Assembly: GCA_036937835.1 (NCBI GenBank)
Contig: CM072861.1
Span: 6,674,001 to 6,738,000 of the forward strand
Direction of reading: 5' to 3'
DNA: 64,000 nt
Origin: Pampus argenteus
Taxonomy: Eukaryota > Chordata > Actinopteri > Scombriformes > Stromateidae
A program made the position numbers and the translations under genes. Below are positions 53,166-64,000 of this stretch, piece by piece. The notes under the pieces were generated by a model. The model did no database searches, was not told the origin of the DNA, and was given only the letters and a program-made list of their open reading frames with translations. Each line of letters starts with the position of its first letter. Positions within the stretch are counted from its first letter, which is position 1.

Positions 53166-55464
53166 ACACACCCATAAAGACCAAGGCACTGACAAAAAGC
53201 ACAAAGAGATCCACCAATGTAAGTTAGCACATATGCACACAAACATACACAAAGACATTTGAATGCAGCCAAAAACACACAAAGAGAACAGAGCTAAGGT
53301 CTTTCTATCATCAGAGAGCTGGAATAAGACAGTTTAGAGACAAAACTAGACAAATACTAGATTTGACTCTTACTATCAAAATGCCACAGTGTCCAATATG
53401 ACATAGATAAAGATATAAGCAACAGACACCTTGTTTAGCTGAAGTTTCACTCTGGACTACATAAAAAATACAACTTCATTTTATAACAGTATCAACAGTA
53501 TTATTATTGTTGCCACTGTTGCTTCTATCCTTATAATTATGTAATGGTAAAGCTCCAGTTCCACCTAAAGGCCTTTTAATAAGTAATGACACCATCTTCT
53601 TCAGAACTGACCTTCTTTCTTTCAGTGCATTAGACAAGAAAAAAGAAACACCTTTTCCCTCTATAACCTAACCTTTCTTTGTGTGTATATGAATGAAATA
53701 TAGCTATGTTTATATCATAATGTGGGATATTTTATGCAGCAAAAAAATCAAGTTAATTAGCACAGAGAGCACTACATTGGCCCTTTGCTTCTGCTTGGTT
53801 TTATTGTCACTGATAAGGCCTTTATATACCAGTGACAATGTGAATAAATAGCACAACATTGCTGGATTTCTACAGGACTTCAACCTTCAGGACTTTATCA
53901 TCAGCATGTAATTTGAGCGGTCGGATATGTGCATGTGTTGAAAAGTTAAAAAGCTAAAGCCGTATCACTTTATACTCGTATAACTTTCATAGACTGATAC
54001 AGAATCTTGCAAAGTATCATTGCCCACATTACGGAAACTTTATTGCTGATCTTATCACATGGCATTACGACTTATAAATGCGTTAACACAGCTAACCATT
54101 TTGAAAATAAGACACATCTCATCAAAATGTCTATGCATGTGCCCAGTGACAGCCATGTTTCTGTTTCCGCTCTATTACTAGCAGTATGCCATTTAGTTTA
54201 GATTCATTTTTTAAAGTTTTGACGTGGTATATTTTTAGATGAACATTTACAATTTTGCAGCCTAAATAACCTCCAAAAGGCCAAAGATGTAACACTTTTC
54301 ATAACACAGTCACAAATCACCAGACCATTTAGGTCAATAAATTTTTTTAAATAAAGGCCAAGGTTTTTTGCCGAAGAGCAGGGCTATAAAAATGAGTTTA
54401 AAAAAAAGTTACACTGAACATTAAACAAACTGCTGTTGCTGAAAGTCATGGTCAGTGTGTTACTAACAGAGATTTTGAAGAGCAACAACCAAACCAGCAT
54501 CTAACCAGACTGACTTGACATTTTCAGGTATGTTTACATGCCGTTTAATGTGTTGCAGCTAAGCAGCTAATCAGCTATGTAGCCTGCAAAGCGGTGCAAT
54601 TAGTGGTGCACTTTTTTCCAGTGAATGTTTGTTGTAGTGCAGGACAAGACACATGTTCATGTTTGTAAGGTAGAAAAGAAGGAGACTTTAGTAGGAAAGC
54701 TAATGTGGGTTGTTTTGTGTTGTTTAGCAGGTTGCTATCAGGCTCAGTGTGACTATCGCCTCTTTGCGCGATAGAATGCCACCTTTATCGCTTTATGCAA
54801 GATTGGCTGTATCAAAATAAGGTCCTCAACTATGTAGCCAGACAGAATTTCATCACATTAATATAAATCTAGGGGGTCCCATCATGAAACCAAACCAGCA
54901 GTCTTCCTTTCTTTCTTCCTTCCTATCTCTAAATGTGTCCATTCATCATGGCATGCTGCCAAAGTGTCCTTGAGCATGTCACTGAACCTCAAACTGCTCT
55001 TGAAATAAAATATGGATAAGTGCATTCGCTAAATGCCAAACTACCTGAAAAGGACCATATAAATTTGAAAGAAAATTATGCCCTGCTAGCCAAAATATCC
55101 TAATAAATAACCTCATCAATCACTTGAAAACTTCCTTCAGCTCCTTCAAGAAAATCATGGGCTTAGTAGGCAAAGGTCCCAACTAATTCCACAATTCAAC
55201 TGCTGCGGATGATTCCCAGGAGAGGTGATCATAAATCCCCTTTTCACACATTGCTTTATAGAGAGGCTGTGTGATTTGAATAAGGCTTTATAATCACAGG
55301 AGGTCAACATTTACTGTGAAAAATCATACTAGTTAAAACAGCCCATAAATGCATCTGACTGGCTGTCAAAATGTCATTAATTATCATTCAAGCGTTCAGT
55401 CGGAGAGCTGAGTTCTCACAGGGAGAAGGTGTATTGACAAAACTATGAGAGATCACATCAGTGT

Positions 55465-55466
<2 letters not shown>

Positions 55467-55508
<42 letters not shown>
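55467..55508. repeat. (GT)n microsatellite
   Basis: Twenty-one GT units, uninterrupted. Confidence 0.97.
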
Positions 55509-55512
<4 letters not shown>

Positions 55513-56059
55513 CACCCTCACCTCTCCATGCTCACATCATAGGTAGTAACCTAACCTCCATCCTGATTGATTTACAGTTTGGACCAAGTGGCAAAGATAC
55601 AGACTGTAGGGTAGATTAAAAAAAAAAATGCTCATCAGCAGTTCCAGAAAAAAATAGAAATAGACAACTGAAGTGTACTGGTACAACATCGACACTGTTT
55701 GAGAGCAAAAACACGTAATACAATATATAATCATTTAAAGTAATTACAATATAATGCACACAATAGAGAAGGGACTTAGAAGATCCAGATTTAATGGCTA
55801 AAACTAACAATGTCAATTTTTAATAAATCCAACTTGTCTTGAATACCATTCTGTTGCTATGCAATCATGTAAATGTACCCTCAGTTTCAAATAATACCAA
55901 CACAAGTTTTAATATTTAATCTGGTTCCTGAGATTTGCCTTGAAAGGACCCATTTCTTTGTATTATTCATGAGTTAAATCGTTTGTTAGTCGTATCTCCT
56001 TTCACAAATACATTTATTATTATTCTTATATGCGGGCATACACACACACATATATATAT
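55509..56059. other. Non-coding stretch, no gene recognised
   Basis: A+T-rich. Only a CA/TA tract near 56040-56059 stands out. Confidence 0.55.
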
Positions 56060-56135
56060 CAAATCAAATCAATTCCAATCAAATGTTATGTGTATAGCCC
56101 AAAGTCACAAAATACATTTGTCTCGGAGAGCTTGC
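56060..56135 (+). repeat. Fragment of a fish-type interspersed repeat
   Basis: Starts CAAATCAAATCAATTCCAAT and continues with TGTATAGCCCAAAGTCACAAA and a CTCGGAGAGCTT segment. This is the pattern of an abundant fish repeat end (CAAATCAAATC..TTGTATAGC..CACAA..CAGAG). Recognised from memory of the family pattern, and I cannot name the exact family. Confidence 0.5.
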
Positions 56136-56311
56136 CCACCAAAAAAACCAAACCTGATGATGAGAAGATTTTATTACATTTCTATTTCTTTGCAGGTTAA
56201 ACAAAATGAGATGCAAGTAATTTTCCATTTTGGAAACATTCAGGCTAGCAGTTTCCCCCTGCTTCTAGTCTTTCTGCTAAGCTAGGATAACCACATGAGG
56301 GCATTTTAGCT

Positions 56312-56496
56312 GTCATGTCAGGCATTTTACTGCTGTTAAGCATTTTACTGATCATTTTAACCCAACTTCAACCAAATGTTTTTTGTGCCTAAACCTAACC
56401 AGACCTTAACCATAACATATTATGCTCCTATGGGTCATTTCAGAGTGTAGGCAACGACCTGTGTAGTCATTCAGTTTGGATAGCTTGGCTTGTTGG
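56312..56496 (+). repeat. Degenerate dispersed repeat, copy 2
   Basis: Partner of 52606-52756. It also contains a CCTAAACCTAACCAGACC stretch that copy 1 lacks. Confidence 0.5.
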
Positions 56497-57685
56497 CCGG
56501 AGGCTACATTCTTGAGTATAACACACCTATAGAGATGTGCAGAGAGCCCCGGTATTTATATCTGTATTTATTGTAGTATTGTAGTATATAAGTATTCAAA
56601 TAAAAGTGGAAATAGGCTTAACAATCCTGTTTTCTTTTTCCAAAAACTATTTGTGCTTTTCTGAATACATTGTTCAGATTCTGATCCGCCCCTGCACACC
56701 TGAATCTCTGATTGTTTGGACTGGGGGTAAAGTAGGCAAGGTAGGTAAAGATTGTATGTAATAAAAAGCAACATCTCTGTTTCCACTGCAGCAGTTTTAT
56801 CAATTTTTTTTTTTAACACTTCTATCTCACTTTTATTATGAGTCCAGCAATGTTGGACTGCAGTGCTAAATCAGTAAAGTACTCTTGTAAACATGTGATT
56901 ATATAGTAATCTTCTCATCTCCTCTCTGAAAGAAAGCCAATAAGCACATTTCCTGAAATATTTGAATTATCCCTATAAGTCATATCCACAGTATGAATAT
57001 CACAGTAATTTTGTTGCAATGACTATCACTAGCTCAGTTTTGTCATAGAAAAAAAAGGCAGGAAGGAGGAACAGGTCTTTTTTTCACAGCAGACATTTTA
57101 TCTCGTCATAGCACATGTGTAATCAATAACTAATCAGGGCTGCATTACATTCAAGTATGCTAGTTCTGTTAACCATGCCTAACCACCTGCATGGTTTACT
57201 GGGACACCTAAATGGAATGGAGCCATAATTGACATCACATGTTTGGTCTTCCATGTCTGAGTAACTTTCACTTGCAAGGTGCATTGAAATAATGAAAAGT
57301 AATACTATGTAGGACATCATTCAAATCCACATCCTGTCTGGTCTGAGGTGTGGAGCATTGCTTCAGGGCACTTGGGCAGCAGTCAGAGGATCAGGTGCAT
57401 GTTCTGATTTTTTTTGTCTGGCATTTGAGCCTAATTACTTTTCAAAAAACTAATTATCAGCCATCCAATGAATGAGCGTACACACACACACTGTTTAGAT
57501 TTACTTTGTCTTTCATTTGCTCTTTTCTACACTTGCACTAGACTTTGATGGTTTCTCATGCTCATACATTTGACACCATTGCTCTCCTGTGGTTGCAGTG
57601 TATAACTGCAGCTGGTGAAGTAACAGACATTTGAAAGGACGGCTTGCATCCGTTTGAACTTGTATACAGCTGCGAAGAACAAAGC
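56497..57685. other. Non-coding stretch, no gene recognised
   Basis: A+T-rich. No repeat boundary or gene is recognised. Confidence 0.5.
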
Positions 57686-57693
57686 CTATAGAT
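57686..57693. repeat. hAT target-site duplication, left
   Basis: CTATAGAT, identical to 58552-58559. 8 bp is the diagnostic hAT target-site duplication length. Confidence 0.85.
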
Positions 57694-57892
57694 CATAGGT
57701 CGGCAATAGGCGGCCCGCGGGCCAGATGTGGCCCGCAAGCAAAAACATCTGGCCCGTGAGATTGTTTGAACTTGAGAAAGAAAATAAAAATATACTCTTT
57801 AAAAATCGGACTGCCAGTCTCAAAAATGCTCTTTATTTGTTAACTTCATTTTCCAGAACAGAAAATTTTCCTCAATTTAAATGCTTATTTGT

Positions 57893-58249
57893 CTAACTGG
57901 ATACAGAGTGAATAAGCACGTCGACAATTGCACCCTGCACCGCATCAGACAGCGCTTCTATGCGGCGGGCAGCGGACCTCGCAGAGAGCGACATCTGTTT
58001 CACTGACCCGATCACATCATCCATCGACTTGTTGGTATCAAGTTCCTCCAAAACTGTCACATGCTTCGTTTCGTGGTGCCGTCTAATGGTGTACTCTTTG
58101 CATGCAGAGACACCCTCGTTACAGATCAGGCATGTGGGCTTTGCATTAATAAAACTGGGGAGGATGACGGCATAGTTTTCTGTCCATTCATCATGAAAGT
58201 TCCTGTTCTCGCTGTTAAGGTTTCTCTTGAGATTTTTTGATAGTGCCAT
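57893..58249 (-). pseudogene. hAT transposase N-terminal remnant
   Basis: An open frame of 118 codons starts at an ATG at 58247-58249 (MALSKNLKRN). It contains a tryptophan, then a CLIC pair (C-x2-C), then RRHHETKH with two histidines about 20 residues on. This is the BED-like zinc finger layout of Charlie-type hAT transposases and the GTF2IRD2/ZBED-related domesticated proteins. After the finger comes the SARSAARRIEALS segment that in full-length proteins precedes the catalytic domain. The frame ends at a stop after HSVSS. The DDE catalytic core and dimerisation region are absent, so it has no transposase activity. A reading frame extends 21 codons upstream through a lysine-rich low-complexity stretch that is unlikely to be the true start. 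Confidence 0.75.
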
Positions 58250-58434
58250 TTTTCGGACAGCTAACAGCAACAAGTGGAAATGTTTTTTTTTTTGTTTTTT
58301 TTTTTTTAACAAACAGGCATATAATTAATAGCGCCCCCAGTGGTCAGTCCACAAATTTAACCTACATCAGCCCGCTTGAATGTCTCAGTGCGTCTGCTCC
58401 GTCATTTCAAAATCGCCTATCATTTTCAGTATCA

Positions 58435-58453
58435 CCCCCCCCCCCCCCCCCCC
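58435..58453. repeat. Poly-C tract (19 C)
   Basis: An uninterrupted run of 19 cytosines inside the hAT element, unusual in A+T-rich surroundings. Confidence 0.95.
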
Positions 58454-58551
58454 TATTAATTAATTATATTAGCCATTGTTTTGGTTGTGGCCCGCCATGT
58501 AATGGCTTGGAAAATATCTGGCCCGAGGCCAAACTTAATTGCCGACCCCTG

Positions 58552-58559
58552 CTATAGAT
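58552..58559. repeat. hAT target-site duplication, right
   Basis: CTATAGAT, matching 57686-57693. Confidence 0.85.
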
Positions 58560-58835
58560 CATCCTCATTTCAGTGGGCTCAAGCGAGTGAGCCGAACCAA
58601 CTTGGCCACAGCCAATCTTATTCTGCTTTCTCTGATAATTCAAATGGAAGATTTGAAGACTCTCTCTCTCGATTTGGTTCACTTTCTTTTCTTCCTTTTT
58701 GCAATTCCCTTACTTACTGTCTCACAGTCTTCCCTGTTTTCTCCCTCACTCTTAGAAAGTCTGGCTGCACATAGACCAAGAAAGCCCCTGCGGATGCCAA
58801 TACTGATCAGCAGAATGCCGGCTTTGCACACATAT

Positions 58836-58838
<3 letters not shown>

Positions 58839-58872
<34 letters not shown>
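58839..58872. repeat. (AC)n microsatellite
   Basis: Seventeen AC units. Confidence 0.97.
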
Positions 58873-58873
<1 letters not shown>

Positions 58874-59260
58874 ATTGGCTCAGGATGGCATCTTATTGGA
58901 TTGGACTGGTACTGTTTGATCAAACTCCTCTGGGGGAAGGCAAGAGGAGAGGGTAAATTTCAGATTTCATATTCAGGAGCCTCTCGGTTGATCATAAAAT
59001 CATCTCTTTCTAACAAATGCACTAAGATAGCAGAAGGGAGGGAGAGTAAGACAGCTATAAGGGAAGAAAGTACAAAGAGATGGATGAATGACGGGAGAGC
59101 AATCTTTGGAAGTTGGGGTTTGAGGCGGCTCAGAGGGGTGAGAGAGTTAGACCACCCGGTTCAGCTGTTATCAGTCATCATCAGCCTCATACTGTACATA
59201 TAGGTTAACTATCTCACCATCTCTCAGCCTGCCTGCTCTAGCTAAGAAAGTCAGCTCAAT
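58873..59260. other. Non-coding stretch, no gene recognised
   Basis: Purine-rich around 58930-59100. Open frames here are short and not recognisable. Confidence 0.5.
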
Positions 59261-59262
59261 TA

Positions 59263-59619
59263 CCGTATTTTCCAGACTATAAGCCGCTACTTTTTTCCCA
59301 TACTTTGAAGCATGGGGCTTTGGGAGAATGAAGCCACTTTAATAGTTGCGCAGTTGCGCTTTAACAGTGTGTGGGAGGAAAAGATGACAGTGATTTGGTG
59401 TTTAATGGTTTCAGTACGCAGGAGGAAGAAAAATAAAGTAACTTAGTCTTAGTGCACAGGAGGAAGATGTATAAAACCATCAACCATCAATGTTTATCAG
59501 CACTTTTATTGCTGCGTCTGGTGTCTGGTGTGGCTTATATGTGACTAAATATATATTTCATTCAAATTTTAGTGGATACAGGTTATATTTAGGTGCGCTC
59601 TATAGTCCAGAAAATACGG
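59263..59619. mobile_element. Short inverted-repeat transposon (MITE, 357 bp)
   Basis: Left end CCGTATTTTCCAGACTATA and right end, as reverse complement, CCGTATTTTCTGGACTATA, differing at two bases. TA flanks both sides (59261-59262 and 59620-59621), fitting a TA target-site duplication. CCGTATTTTCC.GACTATA ends mark a widespread fish non-autonomous DNA transposon, possibly of the PIF/ISL2EU group. I am unsure of the superfamily. No transposase is encoded. Confidence 0.8.
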
Positions 59620-59621
59620 TA

Positions 59622-61103
59622 GATCATCTGAACTACGTCACTTCCTAGATGGTGCCTCCATCTTACATCTTGTAATGGTATCAGTGATCAACAATGTGAA
59701 TAGATAAGAGGCTCCTGAACCTGAGATCAGTAGTCTGATAACAGTCAAATCGGGTGATTGGACAAGAGACAGAAAGAGTGAAGGTGAGTAGTCACAAAGT
59801 GAATACAGAAAGGAATGGAGAAGTAAAGAAGTAAAGGCAATGACAAGAGGTGGAAAGATGAGTAGAGCCTGATAAAACCTGAAGAAAAGAACAACGTATA
59901 TCACAGGGAAGCTTAGGTGATATATTCATCCAATAATCATTGATTCAGTTGTTTGTTATTCTTGAATCCAAAGTTGCCTTTATGAAATGTACAGTGATGT
60001 CAACCACGTTGTTAGAAGTAGATGCTCTGTTATTATTTCAACTTGATGATGAGAAAGTTTGCGTTTATGAGATTTGGTCATTAGTATAATCACTAATGTG
60101 GGCAAGTTTCATTGTTCATACAAAAATGTCACCCAGGCGAAGACAGAACAAACAAATGTTGCTTTTCCTGTTACTTTTAACCCTTAAGGTTTTCCTTGAC
60201 CAGCATTGATGCACATCGCACTGATACAAGGAATGCAATATTAATTTTGTATTAAGTTTTGTTAATTATTCTTTTTTATTGTAGTTATTTTATCCCGATG
60301 AAGGCATTACAATTCTCGGTGAATAGAATTTATTCACTGGTACATGCAACATGAGGACACATCTGTTTGTATGGGAGCTTCTTGCATGCGTTACACCTGG
60401 AGATTTCTGTAGGAGTGATGCATTTTTAACTTACATGATCTATGTAAGGTCACCTTTACTCTTTTCCCTGAAATATAAAATGTTCTTCCACCGTTCTATC
60501 TTTCCTTCCCATCTCCAACTTCTATTTTTGTAACAGTGCTCTTTTTATTTCTTTTCCAAAGAATTCATTCAGGTATTCTACTGCAAGTTTTATTTTGAAT
60601 TGGGCTGGTTTATTCGAAACTCAAACATTACGGGCAAATATTTTTTTTTCAGCTTTATCTGTGGTTTTTTTTTCTGTGTAGACATGTACAGACATCAAAA
60701 ATAACAGCCATCCTCCTCTGTGCCAAAAGCACTGGGTAATATTTGGCTGCAAATATCTGTATCATAAGGTGCTTTCCATTGCTATATGGCATATATTTAG
60801 GGGAATTAGAAAATTAAGACAGAAAGCACAGAAACATTGTTAGTTTAAATACATGGCTCCACTGTATGTCAAAATAGTAGAAAGTATTCACTTAAGCAGA
60901 AAAAGATAGACAGACAAAGTTAGTAAGATAACTGTGCAGCATCTACAGCTAAAGAGACAGATATTTCATATGTTATATATTGGAATTCAGTTGCCATGTT
61001 TTATTATTATTTTATTTTTTATTTATTTTTTAACCCAAAACAGCTAATTTACAGTACAAGTGTTAGTTAGCAACATTCACACCGACCCATGCATCTGTAG
61101 GGT
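59622..61103. other. Non-coding stretch, no gene recognised
   Basis: A+T-rich with T-runs near 60641 and 60667. Frames are short and of no recognisable family. Confidence 0.5.
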
Positions 61104-61239
61104 AGATGTGTGTGTTTGTGTGACGACTGATTCTAACATTATCCTATAACAGTTTGTCAATACCATAATCTCCATGACAACTCTATAAAATGATGTCAGT
61201 GTTGTGGGTTGTTTTTTTTTTTTGCATATTCTGCTGCCC
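61104..61239. repeat. 136-bp perfect tandem duplication, copy 1
   Basis: Runs from AGATGTGTGTG through a T12 tract to CTGCTGCCC. By eye it is identical to 61240-61375, including the T12 length. Confidence 0.95.
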
Positions 61240-61375
61240 AGATGTGTGTGTTTGTGTGACGACTGATTCTAACATTATCCTATAACAGTTTGTCAATACC
61301 ATAATCTCCATGACAACTCTATAAAATGATGTCAGTGTTGTGGGTTGTTTTTTTTTTTTGCATATTCTGCTGCCC
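61240..61375. repeat. 136-bp perfect tandem duplication, copy 2
   Basis: Directly abuts copy 1 without a linker. Identity suggests a very recent event or an assembly duplication. Confidence 0.95.
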
Positions 61376-63911
61376 CTGAGCTTCAATTTTAGAGTTTAAT
61401 CAGGTATTCAAGCATGGCATGGTAACCTGTCAGTACAATAAGCTCAGGTGTTTTGTGCAAACTGACTATGAAGGTTATAGGTAAAAAAAGAGCACAATTC
61501 TCTTCAGTTTAAGAATAATAAAAAGAGCCATATCACATTCTTTATTCTGAATATGACTGTTAATATGACTTCTAGCTGAAGGCTTAGTTACAAAATGCCG
61601 ACTGAGCCAAAAAAAATAATTTGTTCAAACTTGCATTAAGATCCACTCCAGACATGTTTTAAGGACTTTTGATCATAATCTGTGTGTGATATGGTTTTTC
61701 CACAAAAAGAAGCTCAGTTATCTTGTTAAACTTATTTAAATAATATCTTCTCGTTCTTCCTCATTATAAAATTGCAGAATTTATAAATATCTAAATATAT
61801 GTAGTTTCAGATGTGTCCTACTTCACTGAAAAGTCTATTCCCAATGTATGTGAGGTGTTTTCACATCACAACAATGTATTTTTCTACATTGTTTTTGACT
61901 GACATTCTTTTAATTCCATCATCTTCTTCAGCAATGGTTTAATGGCCCCCAACTGGAAAATTAGCGCTAACAGCTGTTTATCTCAATAAACTAATTCCTA
62001 ATATTTGCATAATGGTAGTGGATTGAAACATGAATTAATTCTCCCCTTTGCTATCAGTGACTAGCTGCAATCAGACAGCAGGATCTGCCCCCTGTGACTG
62101 TCTGGCTGGCAAACTGTCTGCCTCTTTCAGGATGTCTGTGTCTTTTAAAAAGCTCATCATCCACAGTTCAAAGTCTCTCTGCCTCACTTACTCTTTCTTT
62201 CTTTCTTTTTCTCTGTATCTCTTACTCTTTCTGCCAGCTAGCTGTCTGTACAATGAGATAGGTATAAAATCTAATTCACCCTGCTGAAACAAGTATTAAC
62301 TAGTTCCCAGTGGAAGGGCTCTACTCTAATTCACAGGCTGTTAGGATGGCGATGGGCTGTGTAGTGTTACAGTGTTCCCTGCTGGAGGCGACAAAAAGAA
62401 ACGCACTTGCCAAGAAACTTTTAACCCTGTTTATTATTGCCTTCAGTGCATTTTATCATCGGCTGTGTCAATACTGTTGGAGTGGCTCTTGAAACCAGTC
62501 ATTTTTTTGATGATGTTATTATAAATCTAGTGTTTATTTGAACAATCAATTAATCCATTAGTCAGTAATTTGTTAATTGCCAAATCTGCAATTTCCATTT
62601 CCAGTAATACAGTCAGTGCATGGCATACATAGGAATACAGAAGTTCTGCAGTTGGGAACCAAAAGGAAACGGCCGTCTGATGGCAAGGTAAAGCGGTGAA
62701 AATGTTCTTAATATAGGGTACGCTTAAATTGATATTCTTTTTTTTTTTAGGTGGGCCTTTATTTAGGTGGCTAAAATACATTTTGTTGTTGTCTCTGTCC
62801 ACAGCAGTACGTTGTTCAGCTTCTGTGCTGGTACACCTGTCTGCTTCTCCACAATGGAGACATGTGGTCTGCCATCTACTGCTGGTAATAGACTATGGAT
62901 GAGTACCTCAATCAGTATCACTTAAAAAATTCAAAACTATCCCTTTAAGTTAAACTGTACTGCACTGTAGCTCTATATGATGGGTTTAGAGCGCTACGAA
63001 TTGCATTGAAACATTGCAGTACTGCATTAAGTGCCCTGAGAATTCTGGGTATATCAAGGGTCGCGAACCGTTCCTTAGTATGAAATACCACGTAGAAACT
63101 AAAGCAGCAGGAGTTGTGAGATTATGATATTCCCGCTTCAGCAGCCATCACTACCGTGTGCATTCACAGAGGATCATTTCTTACTGAATGAGTCTTAACT
63201 CTCTATGTGGCAAAGATTATGACCTTCTTTTCCCTGTGTTGTCAGTTCTTTACTCAAAACTCAGCACATGCAGAGACATTTTGACAGGATTCCCTTACAT
63301 GCAAAAGCTTTGTACACTGACCCATAATGCACTTTCAGACAACAACAAAAAAGCAGGATTTACTGAGAAGCCTCAGCGGTGGAGGAACATCTTTGTTGCC
63401 TCTGTCGAGTTTACTGTCTCTACATATGGTAAGCTAAAGGAGTGTTCCAGCTGATATGCTCACGGCCAGAACATTTTGCATCCGCCACGATTTTCTCTAA
63501 ACATAAAATAAGAGAAAAACTCTTCAATTAACTTATCATCGCCTTTGGGAAATACAGAGTTTGCCAGATGTCTGGTTATCAGTTACTTAGCATATTAGCT
63601 GGCTGACTGTCTTCAGCTCTGATCTGGCTGTTAGAAGCCTTCTCTATGCTGTATATAAATAATTGTGTTAATCTTTCATAGCAGAACAGCTAATACTTTG
63701 CTCCTAGTATGACAGGTCGGGATGGGAAAAATAATTAATCCCTCTTAATATGTTTAAGTCATGATAAAGTGGGGGGAAAAAATCTTAAAAAATGCCTTTG
63801 TCCAATTAGAAGATTTGATGTGCAAAAGTTATGCCTTAAGTACAGAAGACACTGATATACAGTATTACCCTGAGAAAAAGTCATAAAACTCACCAAAATA
63901 TATTAGATATA
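61376..63911. other. Non-coding stretch, no gene recognised
   Basis: A+T-rich. Holds an octamer-like site at about 62001-62013 and a repeat-like TTCAAAACTATCCCTTTAAG end at 62930-62949. A frame at 63188-63454 has no recognisable similarity. Confidence 0.5.
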
Positions 63912-63931
63912 ATATATATATATATATATAA
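63912..63931. repeat. (AT)n microsatellite
   Basis: About ten AT units. Confidence 0.9.
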
Positions 63932-64000
63932 TACTTGTATATGTGAATTTATAGGCAAGCTGTACTCTTTTAAAGAGTAGGGGTTAGCCTCACACATATT

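Larger units (their letters stand above)
51694..55466. other. Non-coding stretch, no gene recognised
   Basis: A+T-rich with scattered CA tracts. It contains one copy of a dispersed repeat (52606-52756) and a CA/CT tract near 53128-53165. No frame longer than about 65 codons looks coding. Confidence 0.55.
57694..58551 (-). mobile_element. Internally deleted hAT DNA transposon (858 bp)
   Basis: Ends are CATAGGTCGGCAAT on the left and, as reverse complement, CAGGGGTCGGCAAT on the right. This is the CAGGGGTCGGCAA type of hAT terminal inverted repeat with two changes on the left. Subterminal GGCCCGC repeats follow. Perfect 8-bp target-site duplications flank it. Inside, on the minus strand, is the N-terminal part of a hAT transposase that stops after about 118 codons, so the element is a deletion derivative needing transposase from elsewhere. 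Confidence 0.88.

Noticed and set aside
54380..54400. TATAAAA box near 54386.
   Set aside because: Isolated motif in A+T-rich DNA with no start, exon or conserved context.
57075..57115. Resemblance of AGACATTTTATCTCGTCA to the array motif AGACATTTTATTTCGTCA (e.g. 1730).
   Set aside because: Only about 18 bp long, and the array version is explained by descent from the Leu flank. Probably chance, though a shared old repeat cannot be excluded.
63188..63454. 88-codon plus-strand frame with a GTAAGC donor-like site inside.
   Set aside because: No similarity recognised, no acceptor or promoter context, and a length expected by chance in 15 kb of A+T-rich DNA.

Overview
The window comes from a vertebrate nuclear genome, most likely a teleost fish. 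It contains vertebrate-type tRNA genes with internal Pol III promoters, long (GT)n/(AC)n microsatellites, a hAT-type DNA transposon, a short inverted-repeat transposon of a kind common in fish, and a fragment of a fish-type interspersed repeat. There is no bacterial-style gene organisation and no convincing protein-coding gene.

Positions 1-49075 are one continuous head-to-tail tRNA gene array, and every gene is on the minus strand. By direct reading I count 76 full-length initiator tRNA-Met(CAT) genes (M1-M76) and 54 full-length tRNA-Leu(AAG) genes (L1-L54). There are also 25 decayed tRNA-Leu relics (P1-P25), 13 identical 21-nt initiator-Met stubs (T1-T13) and one terminal truncated initiator-Met at the right edge. 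The left end runs off the window, so the true array is larger. The basic unit is 621 bp (one iMet plus one Leu). It is interleaved with a unit of about 1.2 kb that adds a second iMet with a different 5' spacer (class B) and a Leu relic, and with a 407-bp module carrying the iMet stub. Class A iMet genes have a 5' spacer beginning CTCG or CTCA on the plus strand, and class B begins CTGG.

Above this unit level there are higher-order duplications. A block of about 8.9 kb repeats at an offset of 10,887 bp (about 12.2-21.1 kb and 23.1-32.0 kb) and shares private point differences and a small deletion. A block of about 4.4 kb occurs three times. 1,958-bp and 1,195-bp repeats lie nearer the right edge. 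The pattern fits repeated unequal crossing-over and gene conversion. All genes keep intact A and B boxes except a few variant copies. iMet genes have a T4 Pol III terminator 10 nt past the 3' end, whereas tRNA-Leu genes have none for roughly 100 nt.

Positions 49076-64000 are A+T-rich, non-repetitive to moderately repetitive sequence with no recognisable gene. It holds microsatellites, a 136-bp perfect tandem duplication, two degenerate copies of one dispersed repeat, an 858-bp internally deleted hAT element with an 8-bp target-site duplication and a transposase N-terminal remnant, and a 357-bp MITE with a TA target-site duplication. It could be intergenic or intronic. No statement here rests on a database search or on running a tRNA-finding program.
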